64,000 nucleotides of DNA from an uncultured bacterium (lineage in GTDB: Bacteria > Krumholzibacteriota > Krumholzibacteriia > LZORAL124-64-63), in the NCBI GenBank assembly GCA_937910695.1, contig CALEMW010000068.1:1-64000 (forward strand). Direction: 5' to 3'. The translations under genes were made by a program, and so were the position numbers. The first letter of the stretch is position 1, and every line of letters starts with the position of its first letter. Below are positions 26,686 to 34,434 of this stretch, piece by piece. The notes beneath the pieces were generated by a model. That model searched no databases, was not told the origin of the DNA, and was given only the letters and a program-made list of their open reading frames with translations.

Positions 26686-26704
26686 AAATCAGTACCAGAT
26701 CCGA

Positions 26705-26714
26705 GGCATAAGAA
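26705..26714 (+). promoter_or_regulatory. GG-N-ATAAG promoter element
   Basis: GGCATAAGAA, 26 bases before the ATG of the 140-aa membrane protein; one of about a dozen copies of this element placed before transcription units in the window. Confidence 0.55.
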
Positions 26715-26737
26715 GGAGAGACCAACAAGGAGGATAC

Positions 26738-27160
26738 ATGATTCTCGAAGGATTGGCCATTGCCGCCCTGATCGGCGGCGAGGCCCTCCTCGGTTACGTG
26801 TTCGCGGATGGCCTTGGCAAAGCCATCCTCGGAGATGATGAGGAGACGAAGACGACCGCCGAGGTCGAGATTGACCTCGACGGGAAGAAATACCGAGCCC
26901 ACGCCGAGCTGACGCGGGAGGGAACCCCACAGGATGCCGCCCTGTGGAACAACCAGAACACGGGGGGCCTGTCCCGGATGTCACGGGCTGAGCTGGGCGT
27001 AGTGATCAACGGTGAACGCCTCATGGAGGCAATCACCGAACAGGGCCTGGAGGCGGAGGACACGAAGGTTTACTCCGTCAACGCGGCCCACCAAGCGAGA
27101 GAACTCCGCGAAGAGATTGAGAACTCTCGCTTCAGGGACGTGGAGGTGGTGGAGGACTAG
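26738..27160 (+). CDS. Small membrane-anchored protein, 140 aa
   Basis: AAGGAGGATAC precedes ATG. Residues 1-30 form one hydrophobic helix ('MILEGLAIAALIGGEALLGY'), likely an N-terminal membrane anchor. The remainder is acidic, soluble and mixed alpha/beta. No known family. It is the first gene of the short plus-strand segment facing away from the virion operon, and is followed by a possible non-coding RNA. Confidence 0.75.
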   Translation: MILEGLAIAALIGGEALLGYVFADGLGKAILGDDEETKTTAEVEIDLDGKKYRAHAELTREGTPQDAALWNNQNTGGLSRMSRAELGVVINGERLMEAITEQGLEAEDTKVYSVNAAHQARELREEIENSRFRDVEVVED

Positions 27161-27182
27161 GGCAAAAATTCGCCGGTCCTTG

Positions 27183-27190
27183 GGATAAGG
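27183..27190 (+). promoter_or_regulatory. GGATAAGG promoter element
   Basis: GGATAAGG with no coding region before the terminator at 27266-27296, suggesting it drives a short untranslated transcript. Confidence 0.45.
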
Positions 27191-27296
27191 CATTTGGTCG
27201 AGAGACTGGGTGCGCACCCGAGGTCCGGCGGATGATGCCCGCATTCTGCGGAGAAAGGATCCACCGGAGGTCCCCAGAGGACCAGCCTCTTTTTAG
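27191..27296 (+). ncRNA. Candidate small structured RNA between promoter and terminator
   Basis: About 105 bases run from just after GGATAAGG to a hairpin plus TTTTTAGC. The 5' half can fold: GGCAT pairs with ATGCC 46 bases later, enclosing GGGTGCGCACCC. No ORF with a ribosome site fits. It is not a recognisable tRNA (no T-loop consensus). Inferred from arrangement only. Confidence 0.35.
27266..27296 (+). terminator. Terminator with TTTTTAGC tail
   Basis: GGTCC-CCAGA-GGACC hairpin with an outer GAGG/CCTC pairing option, then TTTTTAGC. Confidence 0.55.
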
Positions 27297-27304
27297 CCCA
27301 TGGA

Positions 27305-27355
27305 GGGAACGCCACGGAGTGTTTTTGATGAAGACCTCATTTTTAGGGCGTTCCC
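27305..27355. repeat. 9-bp perfect inverted repeat with 33-base loop
   Basis: GGGAACGCC and GGCGTTCCC flank an AT-richer loop holding two T runs, directly before the CTATAAGG element of the ligase gene. It may be a regulatory stem or operator. Confidence 0.5.
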
Positions 27356-27356
27356 C

Positions 27357-27366
27357 GCTATAAGGA
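27357..27366 (+). promoter_or_regulatory. GCTATAAGG promoter element
   Basis: GCTATAAGGA, 26 bases before the DNA ligase ATG; SD AGGAGG lies between. Confidence 0.6.
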
Positions 27367-27391
27367 AGGCAACTTAAACAGGAGGTTACGC

Positions 27392-28768
27392 ATGAGCAAG
27401 CTCGTTGAGCTGATTCAACATGGAGGAAAGGGCAAGCCCCGGATCTGGCGGATCTGGGTTGAGGGTGACCGTGTGTTCACGGAGTACGGCTCGCAGGGAG
27501 GGAAGATGGTCCCCACGGAGGACGTCCCCGGGTCCAAGGGGAAGAAGGGCACCAAAGCCTATATCTCCCCGGAGGAGCAGGCTGCCCTGGTCATGGAGAG
27601 GAAGGTGAAGCGCCAGCGTGCCCGCGGGTACGTGGGCCTGGATGAGGAACCTGTCTCGGACATCGAGTGGGATGGCCCCCTGCCCTCCTCTCTGCGCTTC
27701 GCCAAGCCGATCAACAACGCCCCCAAGGGCTTCCTCGAGGAGAACGCGGAGAAGATCCTCTGGACGCCGAAGAAGAATGGGATGTGCCACCTGGTGACCC
27801 GCATCGGCCCCAGGATCTACATCCAGACCCGTGACAAGATGCACGACGTGGGGGACTGGTTCCCCCATCTGAAGCGGGAGTTCTTCGACGTGATGCCCTC
27901 CATGTCCATCGTGATGGCGGAGATCGTCGTGGGTCGGGGCCGGACCAAGAAGGACTTCCTGGCCATGGGCAGCATCAGCCGCTCCAAGGCAGAGCGCGCC
28001 CAGCTGATCCAACGCGACAACGGCGGAGTCAACGCCTACATCTTCCGCGTCCCCTTCTGGCGCGGCGTGCACCTCGAGGCGGACGTCTCCTGCGCCGGGC
28101 TCCTGGAGCACATGGCCAAGCTGCCGGAGACCGAGCACATCTCGGCGGCGCCGGTCTTCCAGGGGAACTACAAGGAGGTCTGCAAGGAGCTGCTCAAGCG
28201 GCGCTACGAGGGCTTCGTGGGCTACTTGGCGAAGGGGGTCTACGGAGATGAGAGCTACAACTTCAAGGGCCGGGAGGACCGCCCCAAGGTGGCCTGGAAG
28301 CTGCGGTTGTCGCAGGTCCAGGGTGGTCGAGCCACGGAGGACGACTTCGTGGCCTGCTGGAACCCGGCGGGTAAGGGCATGCACTGCTCGTCCAGCTGCC
28401 ACTACCCCAGCACTGGGGACCAGAGTGAGAGTGAGAGTCTGGGCCGCTGTGGCGTCTGCAAGAAGAAGCTGGTGCCTGACGGGACCTGGGGCACAGGGCG
28501 CTACATGGAGAAGGTGGGGTCGCTCTCCCTGTACCAGTATGATGAGGAGGGGGTGAGCCAGTACATTGGGGATGTCTCCAGCGGGCTGACCGCCGCGGAC
28601 AAGACGAAGCTGGCGGACCCAGAGCTCTACCCCCTCTGCGTGAGGGTCTCCTACAAGGACAGGGACTACGTCACGGATGGTGGGCGGTCCAACGCCCTGG
28701 CGCATCCCACCTTTGAGGGCGTGCGCAAGGACAAGGAATGGACGGAGTGCGTCAACCCAGATCTGTGA
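27392..28768 (+). CDS. ATP-dependent DNA ligase with N-terminal WGR domain
   Basis: 458 aa. Residues 1-80 resemble a WGR domain ('RIWRIWVEGDRVFTEYGSQG'). The ligase core follows: motif I near 'WTPKKNGMCHLV' (K-x-N-G in place of the common K-x-D-G), motif III 'VMAEIVVG', motif IV 'YEGFVGYLAKG', motif V 'VAWKLR'. An OB-fold ends with 'HPTFEGVRKDKEW'. A Cys-rich insert ('MHCSSSCHYP', 'GRCGVCKKK') could bind zinc. It seals nicks in phage DNA. It is transcribed alone from its own promoter. Confidence 0.85.
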   Translation: MSKLVELIQHGGKGKPRIWRIWVEGDRVFTEYGSQGGKMVPTEDVPGSKGKKGTKAYISPEEQAALVMERKVKRQRARGYVGLDEEPVSDIEWDGPLPSSLRFAKPINNAPKGFLEENAEKILWTPKKNGMCHLVTRIGPRIYIQTRDKMHDVGDWFPHLKREFFDVMPSMSIVMAEIVVGRGRTKKDFLAMGSISRSKAERAQLIQRDNGGVNAYIFRVPFWRGVHLEADVSCAGLLEHMAKLPETEHISAAPVFQGNYKEVCKELLKRRYEGFVGYLAKGVYGDESYNFKGREDRPKVAWKLRLSQVQGGRATEDDFVACWNPAGKGMHCSSSCHYPSTGDQSESESLGRCGVCKKKLVPDGTWGTGRYMEKVGSLSLYQYDEEGVSQYIGDVSSGLTAADKTKLADPELYPLCVRVSYKDRDYVTDGGRSNALAHPTFEGVRKDKEWTECVNPDL

Positions 28769-29285
28769 TGCCAGGAGGTGTCACTCCCCCGAAGGTATCG
28801 GGGGAGGCGGGGCCCCCCTCAGGGGCCTCGTTTTTATCTCCGACACCGGGATCCTCCAGATCTTCTTCGGGCCCGGCCGGGAACATGGCGATCACCTGCT
28901 CGGCGTAGAAGTCCCAGTCGACCACCTTGACCGTGACCAGCCCGCCAGCCCCATCATCCCGCTCCTCCTCGATGGTGTGGGGGCCCACGCCTGCCACCGC
29001 ATCGTTGATGACCAGCCTGACCGCGAAGTTGTGCAGCTGCTGGATGCGCAGGCTCTCCTGCAACGCCTGCTCGTTCTGCCAGCGGTTGCCCATCTCCCTG
29101 TCGATGCCCGCACCCATGTCCTGGATCACACCAAGGAGCTCGGCTCGCAGCGCGATATAGGGGGCTGGCACGTCCGGGACGTCAGACAGCTTTCTTGGGC
29201 CGGCGCCTGGCGGGCGTGCGCTTTGGGGCCTTCCTGACTGGGGCTTTTTTCTCGGCCGCTTTTTTGGGGGCTGCTTTTTTACCAC
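28752..29285 (-). CDS. Hypothetical protein ending in DLG, 177 aa
   Basis: The basic N terminus (GTG start) reads through the Lys codons of the preceding gene in another frame for about 100 bases, so the true start may be further in. The core ('LRAELLGVIQDMGAGIDRE', 'LHNFAVRLVINDAVAG') is helical; the tail is Pro/Gly-rich and ends 'TPPGITDLG', loosely like the TTAxDLGI ends elsewhere. It converges on the ligase by 17 bases. Function unknown. Confidence 0.6.
   Translation of the reverse strand: MVKKQPPKKRPRKKPQSGRPQSARPPGAGPRKLSDVPDVPAPYIALRAELLGVIQDMGAGIDREMGNRWQNEQALQESLRIQQLHNFAVRLVINDAVAGVGPHTIEEERDDGAGGLVTVKVVDWDFYAEQVIAMFPAGPEEDLEDPGVGDKNEAPEGGPASPDTFGGVTPPGITDLG
28804..28836 (+). terminator. 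Terminator of the DNA ligase gene
   Basis: GGCCCC-CCTCA-GGGGCC then TCGTTTTTATC on the plus strand, lying inside the 3' end of the convergent minus-strand gene. Confidence 0.6.
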
Positions 29286-29562
29286 TGGTCTTCCTCCTGG
29301 GGGTCAGCTTGGTGGTTAAGATCTGCGCTTCCTGCTCCTCGAGCCCTCCCACGGAGGACTCCCTCACCTCCTGAATGACCTCTCGGATTTGTTCCTGGGG
29401 GACAACGTCCCCCGTCTCGGGCACCCTGATGCCCTGCTTCGGCTGGTAGGAGTCCGTGGACACGAACAGCTCGAGGTGCTCGATGACCTGGAGCCACACC
29501 GCCTTCTTCGTCCGGACCCTGACCAGCTCTCTTTGTGCTCCCTGTACGTCTTCCATGGTCAC
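29182..29562 (-). CDS. Protein with histone H1-like basic tail, 126 aa
   Basis: Residues 1-85 are ordinary alpha/beta with 'EHLELFVSTDSYQPKQGIRV'. Residues 88-126 are a Lys/Ala/Pro/Arg repeat ('KKAAPKKAAEKKAPVRKAP'), like H1/HC1-type DNA-compacting tails. The start GTG overlaps the previous stop (GTGA); an ATG two codons on is also possible. Likely DNA-binding, perhaps virion- or chromatin-associated. Confidence 0.65.
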   Translation of the reverse strand: MTMEDVQGAQRELVRVRTKKAVWLQVIEHLELFVSTDSYQPKQGIRVPETGDVVPQEQIREVIQEVRESSVGGLEEQEAQILTTKLTPRRKTSGKKAAPKKAAEKKAPVRKAPKRTPARRRPKKAV

Positions 29563-30215
29563 GCCTTCACGAGCGCCTCAAAACGCCCCAGAATGTCCGC
29601 CCCAGCCCCCGTATCCTTGATGATCCTCTCCAAAGAGTACATCAGCGGGCGCCGGGCCTCACGCGCCTTGTAGATGGCATCGCCCCCCATCCCCCTCCTC
29701 ACCTCCATCTTGTTCGCCTCCCGGATGTCCGACGGGTGGTACTTGAGATAGATATCCGCGTCTCCACCGACGCGCCGGTAGGCCTTGTAGATGGCCACGG
29801 CCCAGTTCTGCTCAGTCAGCTTGTAGAAGCGTTCCCCTACCAAGTCAGGACAGCCTCCCTGCCACCCGCACTGGTGACACACGGCATACCCACCCTCGAT
29901 GGCCCTGGGGTGCACCAGGGCCTCGCAGCGGTTGCACTCGTAGACCTTCTCGTCACCATCACCGCTGAGCTTGCTGCCGCTGAGCCAGATGCTGATGGCC
30001 CCCTGGAAAGGCTGCTTGTTGGAGCGCGCCTTGCCAAACGTGACCTCAACCTTGAACTGCGCCTTGATGACAGCGTCCATCTGACGCTTCATCTCCTCCA
30101 TGCGCTTTTCAATGATGACCATGTCGGAAGCACTCAGAGTAGGCAGGGGCTTCCCCGCGGCCTCGCGCGCCTTCATGTCCAGCTGGTACTGCCTACTTTG
30201 TGCCGGTGTGTACAT
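29559..30215 (-). CDS. Zinc-ribbon protein, 218 aa
   Basis: The N-terminal 75 residues are helical. A zinc ribbon 'YECNRCEALVHP...YAVCHQCGW' lies near 92-117. The C-terminal part is helical and charged. Such ribbons in phages often bind nucleic acid or partner proteins. No catalytic motif. Not assigned to a family. Confidence 0.65.
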   Translation of the reverse strand: MYTPAQSRQYQLDMKAREAAGKPLPTLSASDMVIIEKRMEEMKRQMDAVIKAQFKVEVTFGKARSNKQPFQGAISIWLSGSKLSGDGDEKVYECNRCEALVHPRAIEGGYAVCHQCGWQGGCPDLVGERFYKLTEQNWAVAIYKAYRRVGGDADIYLKYHPSDIREANKMEVRRGMGGDAIYKAREARRPLMYSLERIIKDTGAGADILGRFEALVKA

Positions 30216-30217
30216 AC

Positions 30218-30682
30218 CTACCCTCGAATGGCCTGCGCGCCCTTCTGCTTGTACCCGGTTGCCCTGGGGTTGATGGGTCCCTCAGGGGCGTTGCGGTCGC
30301 TGCTTCCATCCAGGGGGTAGGAAGCCAGCCGCACACCCCTGGTGGAGGACTTGGAGGTCGCCTCCAGGATGAATTTGGTGAGGAGGGGCTCCCACTCCGC
30401 CCGGGGGTTATCCGACTGCACGTTGATGGTCCAGGTGTACTGAAGCTCATCCGTGTCCGCGAGGAAGTAGTGCTTGCACGCGTGGAAGCGCATCCCCGTC
30501 TTTCCGCGCTTGGCCCTGATAAGGAAGTAGCGCATCACAGACAGCCAGGTCCCCAGGCTGCGTTTGGCCACCCTGTGCACGATGCGCAAGGAGGTGTCCC
30601 CCCGCGTCACGGCGATAACTTCACACCCGCGCGCACTGTCGATAGCCTTTTTTATGGGGTCGGTTTTCAGCGCCTCGTCCAT
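30218..30682 (-). CDS. Hypothetical protein, 154 aa
   Basis: Start set at ATG 30682 with GGGAGAATGAG upstream; the track's 41 extra residues are a shadow of the previous gene. Mixed alpha/beta with 'FHACKHYFLADTDELQYTW' in the middle. No motif recognised. Confidence 0.6.
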   Translation of the reverse strand: MDEALKTDPIKKAIDSARGCEVIAVTRGDTSLRIVHRVAKRSLGTWLSVMRYFLIRAKRGKTGMRFHACKHYFLADTDELQYTWTINVQSDNPRAEWEPLLTKFILEATSKSSTRGVRLASYPLDGSSDRNAPEGPINPRATGYKQKGAQAIRG

Positions 30683-30683
30683 C

Positions 30684-31058
30684 TCATTCTCCCGTACGGT
30701 CGTCCACCTCGATCTTCTGCTGTTCCGGCTTCCCCAGGCTCTTCGGCTGGGGGTGGCGTCGAGACACGCTTCTCGAAGGCCGCCGGTCCTCGTCTCGGAG
30801 CACACGCTCCTCCCTGGCGCGAAGGAACTCCTCCTTGGTCTTGGAGATCTTCACCTCCGCCCCGGCCACGTCGAGGGACAGCTCAAACCTGTAGTCCTCC
30901 CCGTCGTTGACGGAGAACACCGTGAGCTGAAACACCTTCTTCTCTTTGTCTGCCATGTTTGCCTCCCGGCTGCGTCGTTTCCCCCTGCATAGAATACAGA
31001 TCCCTTCAACCAAGTCCTCGGCCGGAGTGGACCCCTTGCACGAAGCGCAAGAAGGCAT
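30684..31058 (-). CDS. Zinc-ribbon-like N terminus plus charged domain, 124 aa
   Basis: ATG 31058 overlaps the upstream stop (TGATG). The N terminus has 'CASCKGSTPAEDLVEGICILC', a C-x2-C...C-x2-C knuckle, then an internal Met (MADKEKKVF) with GGGAGG 5 bases upstream. A second, shorter product from that start is plausible. The C-terminal tail is Arg/Lys/Glu-rich and probably disordered. Confidence 0.6.
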   Translation of the reverse strand: MPSCASCKGSTPAEDLVEGICILCRGKRRSREANMADKEKKVFQLTVFSVNDGEDYRFELSLDVAGAEVKISKTKEEFLRAREERVLRDEDRRPSRSVSRRHPQPKSLGKPEQQKIEVDDRTGE

Positions 31059-31510
31059 CAGCCTGTCACCGGACCGACGTAAACCATCAGGTACGTCGGC
31101 GTCTCGTCCTTGTAGATGGGCTGCACCTTGGTCACCTTGTAGAAGGCAGAAGGTGGTTCCCATTTCTCATCACCGTTGTCGTTCCTCTTGCAGTCCGTGG
31201 ACTCCTTGATCAGTGATCCAGCACGCACAGCCTCGCCGACCACCTCGTAGTATCTCGGGTCCATCCGCAGGCTGATCATGTAGTTCAGCATCCGGTCCTT
31301 GCCCGCATGCACGATGAGCTCCCGGCCCTCCTCTGGAACGAAGTGGAGGAGAACCGTGTTCGCCATGATGTCCTCATCGTCCAGGACAGTCTCGTGCAGC
31401 GAAGACATGTCCCCGGACTCTCGAACCTCCGTGCGCCACTGCTCCATCTGCGCGAGAGCCTCGCGCGGGATGGCACCAGAGTTCTTCAGCTCCTCGAACT
31501 TATTGCTCAT
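31058..31510 (-). CDS. Hypothetical protein, 150 aa
   Basis: Alpha/beta protein ('MLNYMISLRMDPRYYEVVG', 'PTYLMVYVGPVTG'). Coupled to both neighbours by short overlaps. No family recognised. Confidence 0.65.
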   Translation of the reverse strand: MSNKFEELKNSGAIPREALAQMEQWRTEVRESGDMSSLHETVLDDEDIMANTVLLHFVPEEGRELIVHAGKDRMLNYMISLRMDPRYYEVVGEAVRAGSLIKESTDCKRNDNGDEKWEPPSAFYKVTKVQPIYKDETPTYLMVYVGPVTG

Positions 31511-32016
31511 GTGACCAGGTGCACCTTGAACGCCACGGTGGTCTCTTCCAACCGCCCGTCCATGAAGGGGCCGGCGAAGATGATCAAGGCGTCGTTGGGG
31601 ACGTCCGCGTCCTTGAGCAGCTCCGCACCCAGCAGCGATGACATGCCTCCGTGCAGAATGGGGTCCAAGTCCAGGGCGGCCCAGAGATCACTCTCCACAC
31701 CCACCGCGGCGTGGGTGATAAACAGGTCTCGGGCATCTGAAGCCTGATAGGCCCGGAACAGCGCGCGCAAGGCGTCGTTATCCTCTATCTCAAGCATGGA
31801 GACATTCCGCGCCTTCTCTCCAGCCGTGACGCCCCCCGAGTCCTCCTCGCCGCGCACCCACATCGTGTACCGGATGGGCTTCCCCTCCTCGATGTGGACG
31901 GAGTGGATCCTCCCTTCGGAGTAGATGTGACTCAAGGCGGCCTGTGCGTCCACCACGCTCTTGGGCTCGTCTCGCGTCTTGATCAAGAGCGACCAGCCAT
32001 TCGTTCCGTGTTTCAT
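31507..32016 (-). CDS. Hypothetical protein, 169 aa
   Basis: Mixed alpha/beta, acidic, no Cys-rich or catalytic motif. It overlaps the ribbon-helix-helix gene stop by 4 bases, so the two are co-translated. Function unknown. Confidence 0.65.
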   Translation of the reverse strand: MKHGTNGWSLLIKTRDEPKSVVDAQAALSHIYSEGRIHSVHIEEGKPIRYTMWVRGEEDSGGVTAGEKARNVSMLEIEDNDALRALFRAYQASDARDLFITHAAVGVESDLWAALDLDPILHGGMSSLLGAELLKDADVPNDALIIFAGPFMDGRLEETTVAFKVHLVT

Positions 32017-32177
32017 GCTTGCCTCGCGTCCTGCTTCTTTTCTTCTCTCGCGACGAGCCTGCGGAGGTAGTTCACCACCAGGGACGTAAGAGTGGTCCCC
32101 TTGCTTTCCGCCACGTCCTGGGCGGCCTCTTTCAGCTCCGGATCAAGCCGGAACCCCAGTCTCGCCGTCTTGGCCAT
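32013..32177 (-). CDS. Ribbon-helix-helix DNA-binding protein, 54 aa
   Basis: Real start is ATG 32177 (TGATG with the amidase stop), which also shortens the track ORF. 'AKTARLGFRLDPELKEAAQ' is a typical Arc/MetJ/CopG strand followed by helices ('ESKGTTLTSLVVNYLRRLV'). Such proteins bind DNA as dimers and often repress their own or nearby promoters. It is the best regulator candidate in this segment. Confidence 0.75.
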   Translation of the reverse strand: MAKTARLGFRLDPELKEAAQDVAESKGTTLTSLVVNYLRRLVAREEKKQDARQA

Positions 32178-33289
32178 CAGTCCTCCAGCTGGAACATCTT
32201 CAGCCGCTTGAGCAGCGCGCGACGCGTCTTGGGACCAGGGATCTTGTCCGGGTTGCCACACCGCTCCTTACCTGCGCACTTCTGGAACATCCACACCGCG
32301 GTCTTTGCCTCCTCGGTGTAGTCCGTGCTCGGGCTGTGCGTGACGTAGTAGCCCAGCTCATGCAGGCCCAGCAGCACCTTCGGGAGGTGTGTGGACCACT
32401 TACCTCCCTCGATGAGCGTGGCCATGTTGTCGTCCAGCTCCGGCTCGTCCTCACCATCCTCGTCCCGGTAGTTGATGTCCCGAGCGAGCATGTCATCTAC
32501 GAACGCCTGCTCCTCCTGCTCCTCCAAGGCCCCCAACGCGATGTCCGGCGCCGCCTGGTACTGCTTGAGCCACGGCAGCTCCCACGGGTCAATACCCGAG
32601 GGATCTCCTGGGCCGTAGCTGGTAGAACCCGCGCCACGGACCAGGTTCATCGGGAAGGCGCGGCCGGTGTCGGTCTTGCCCCAGGCCACCGCCGAGTGCG
32701 GGATGATCCACCGTGGGTCAAAGGGATGCTCCTCCTCACGGTAGGCAGCGACCAACAGCCGGGTCAGCCAGATGTTGCTCACGAGCTGCTCGGCCGTGTA
32801 GGGCTCGTACCACCTGCCGTCGATCTCCACAGGCTTCTTGCCCATCTTCTCGACGTCGAACTCCCGCGCCCACCAGAAGAACTTGTCGCCCTTCTTGCAC
32901 AGCGGGCCTGCGTTGCGGTTCTCTACGCCCACGGTGATGCCGTTGGTCCAGTTGCCGTGCCAGTGACCCCTGTCCAGGTCGGACAGCATGACTGCGGTCA
33001 CGCACATGTACTTGGAGACCAGGTCAGGCATGGGCTTGATGCCATCCAGGACACGGTCCCCCACGACGATGGGGAAGGAGCACTTGTCGTTGCTCTCGGA
33101 GTTACCCCACCGGCAGGTGCCGATGAGCCCGGTCCCCGCGGTGAAGTGCTTCATCTCGCCCACGGGGTTACCCCGGTTCCAGCTCCGGCGGTTGTCCGTG
33201 TTGGTGGGGATGCCCCATGCCTCGAGGACCTCGACGGACCACCCGCGCCACTGCTCGAAGAACTCTTTGGCCTCTTGGGTATCAATCAT
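32177..33289 (-). CDS. Endolysin: N-acetylmuramoyl-L-alanine amidase with C-terminal peptidoglycan-binding domain
   Basis: 370 aa from ATG 33289. Amidase_2 fold: 'MKHFTAGTG' (first zinc His), 'GITVGVENRN' (Glu) and 'IIPHSAVAWGKTDTGRAFP' (second His plus Lys/Asp). An acidic linker leads to a PG_binding_1-like end ('LLGLHELGYYVTHSPSTDY', 'DKIPGPKTRRALLKRL'). It cleaves the amide bond between MurNAc and L-Ala. No signal peptide is seen, so release needs a holin or similar. Adjacent to the GroES-like gene. Confidence 0.85.
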   Translation of the reverse strand: MIDTQEAKEFFEQWRGWSVEVLEAWGIPTNTDNRRSWNRGNPVGEMKHFTAGTGLIGTCRWGNSESNDKCSFPIVVGDRVLDGIKPMPDLVSKYMCVTAVMLSDLDRGHWHGNWTNGITVGVENRNAGPLCKKGDKFFWWAREFDVEKMGKKPVEIDGRWYEPYTAEQLVSNIWLTRLLVAAYREEEHPFDPRWIIPHSAVAWGKTDTGRAFPMNLVRGAGSTSYGPGDPSGIDPWELPWLKQYQAAPDIALGALEEQEEQAFVDDMLARDINYRDEDGEDEPELDDNMATLIEGGKWSTHLPKVLLGLHELGYYVTHSPSTDYTEEAKTAVWMFQKCAGKERCGNPDKIPGPKTRRALLKRLKMFQLED

Positions 33290-33653
33290 TGAGCTTCTCC
33301 GCGACCAACTCGTCACCCCCCACCAACAGTATATCGTCGGGGCCGAGGATGATGAGGTCAGGTCCAAGGACCTCACGCAACGACTTGTGCGTGTGAGTCT
33401 CCTTGACGAACTTGATGAAGGCCACCTTCTCCCCTACCTCCACGCCCTGAACGCGCACCACACCCTTCTTCGTCGTGCGCCCCGTCCCCAGCTTCAGGAC
33501 CCGGCCGCACGCGTACACGTGCTCTTCCGAGTCGTCAGGAAGGTAGAGGGTGCCAGATGCCGTCATGCGCATCTCCTCATCCATCCTCACGAGGATGCGC
33601 TCGCCCAGGAGCTTGAACGTCTCGGGGTTGACGTTGTGCTTCTCGTCGCTCAT
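33282..33653 (-). CDS. GroES-like co-chaperonin
   Basis: 123 aa. It follows the Cpn10 layout: 'FKLLGERILVRMDEEMRMT' then 'SGTLYLPDDSEEHVYACGRV' (roof loop region), 'VGEKVAFIKF' and the closing 'LIILGPDDILLV', matching GroES 'EDDILAIV'. T4 gp31 and several large phages use such caps with host GroEL to fold the major capsid protein. The central mobile-loop segment is longer than in E. coli GroES. Confidence 0.8.
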   Translation of the reverse strand: MSDEKHNVNPETFKLLGERILVRMDEEMRMTASGTLYLPDDSEEHVYACGRVLKLGTGRTTKKGVVRVQGVEVGEKVAFIKFVKETHTHKSLREVLGPDLIILGPDDILLVGGDELVAEKLND

Positions 33654-33925
33654 CAGGAGCTTTCCGGGAGGTCGGTCACCTCTTCCTCGGGGATCACAGG
33701 CTCGGGGGCCACCTGGCCCAACTTCCTCCGGATGGACTCCTTGAGCCAGATAGCAGGCTGCCTCAGCTCAGAATCCTGCTTCTCCGGATGGAGGTAAATC
33801 AGGTTGCCGCCGAACGAAGCGACAAACCGCGTGTCGGCCTTGCCGTGGCCGTCCGTGAAGGTCGCGACGTACAGCTCAACAGGCACGAGCTTGGTCAAGG
33901 TTCTCAGGTCTTCATCTCCTACCAT
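33653..33925 (-). CDS. Hypothetical protein, 90 aa
   Basis: Small alpha/beta ('VELYVATFTDGHGKADTRF'), Pro/Glu-rich tail. It ends where the GroES-like gene starts. No known motif. Confidence 0.6.
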   Translation of the reverse strand: MVGDEDLRTLTKLVPVELYVATFTDGHGKADTRFVASFGGNLIYLHPEKQDSELRQPAIWLKESIRRKLGQVAPEPVIPEEEVTDLPESS

Positions 33926-33936
33926 CTGCTTCTCCT

Positions 33937-34434
33937 TTACGCTTGGGAGGCATCGTCCTCATCCTCCTCGTCATCATCTTCATACACCGCGAACGCTACC
34001 CCTTGGACTACAGGGTTACCCATGTCATCCATCTGCACGACGGCCCTGGGCCTGGGTGCGGGGGCTGCGGTAAAACCCTCCATAAGGATGTCCCTGCGGT
34101 GATTCGCCACGGGGGGAGGGGCTGGCGAAGCGGCTTGCTGGAGGGAGTCCGGAGAGTGCTCCACGGGGTTGTAATCACCGCCGAACACCTCAGCCTCCTC
34201 GGGAACGGGAACCCTATCCCGCGGGGGGTGGACCTCCTGGCGGGGTTGGGAACGAGCCTCTCGCGGTTGTGGCTGCGCCACCCCCGCACGAGCCCGGACC
34301 AGCGCCTGGACGTCCTCTTCATCCACCGCGGCCGTGATGGCCGTGCCATCCGGCAGAATGAGCTCAACCTGATGTGAGTACTCCCCCGACTCCATGTCCA
34401 TGTACTGCGAGACACCTCTGAGGAACAGCTGCAT
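33937..34434 (-). CDS. Hypothetical protein with disordered acidic tail, 165 aa
   Basis: Start corrected to ATG 34434 (TGATG with the zinc-ribbon gene). 'YSHQVELILPDGTAITAAVDEEDVQ' is a small beta domain; the rest is Pro/Arg/Gln-rich and ends in a run of Asp/Glu. Likely a partner-binding protein. Confidence 0.6.
   Translation of the reverse strand: MQLFLRGVSQYMDMESGEYSHQVELILPDGTAITAAVDEEDVQALVRARAGVAQPQPREARSQPRQEVHPPRDRVPVPEEAEVFGGDYNPVEHSPDSLQQAASPAPPPVANHRRDILMEGFTAAPAPRPRAVVQMDDMGNPVVQGVAFAVYEDDDEEDEDDASQA

Noticed and set aside
27191-27240. tRNA gene
   Set aside because: A 5-bp acceptor-like pairing exists but there is no T-loop consensus, anticodon arm or CCA end.
27386-28705. 439-aa minus-strand ORF
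   Set aside because: Antisense to the DNA ligase, which has clear motifs, promoter and ribosome site.
29182-29285. Programmed -1 frameshift at AAAAAAG sites joining the 126- and 177-aa genes
   Set aside because: The second frame would need a +1 shift, not -1; ordinary overlap is simpler.
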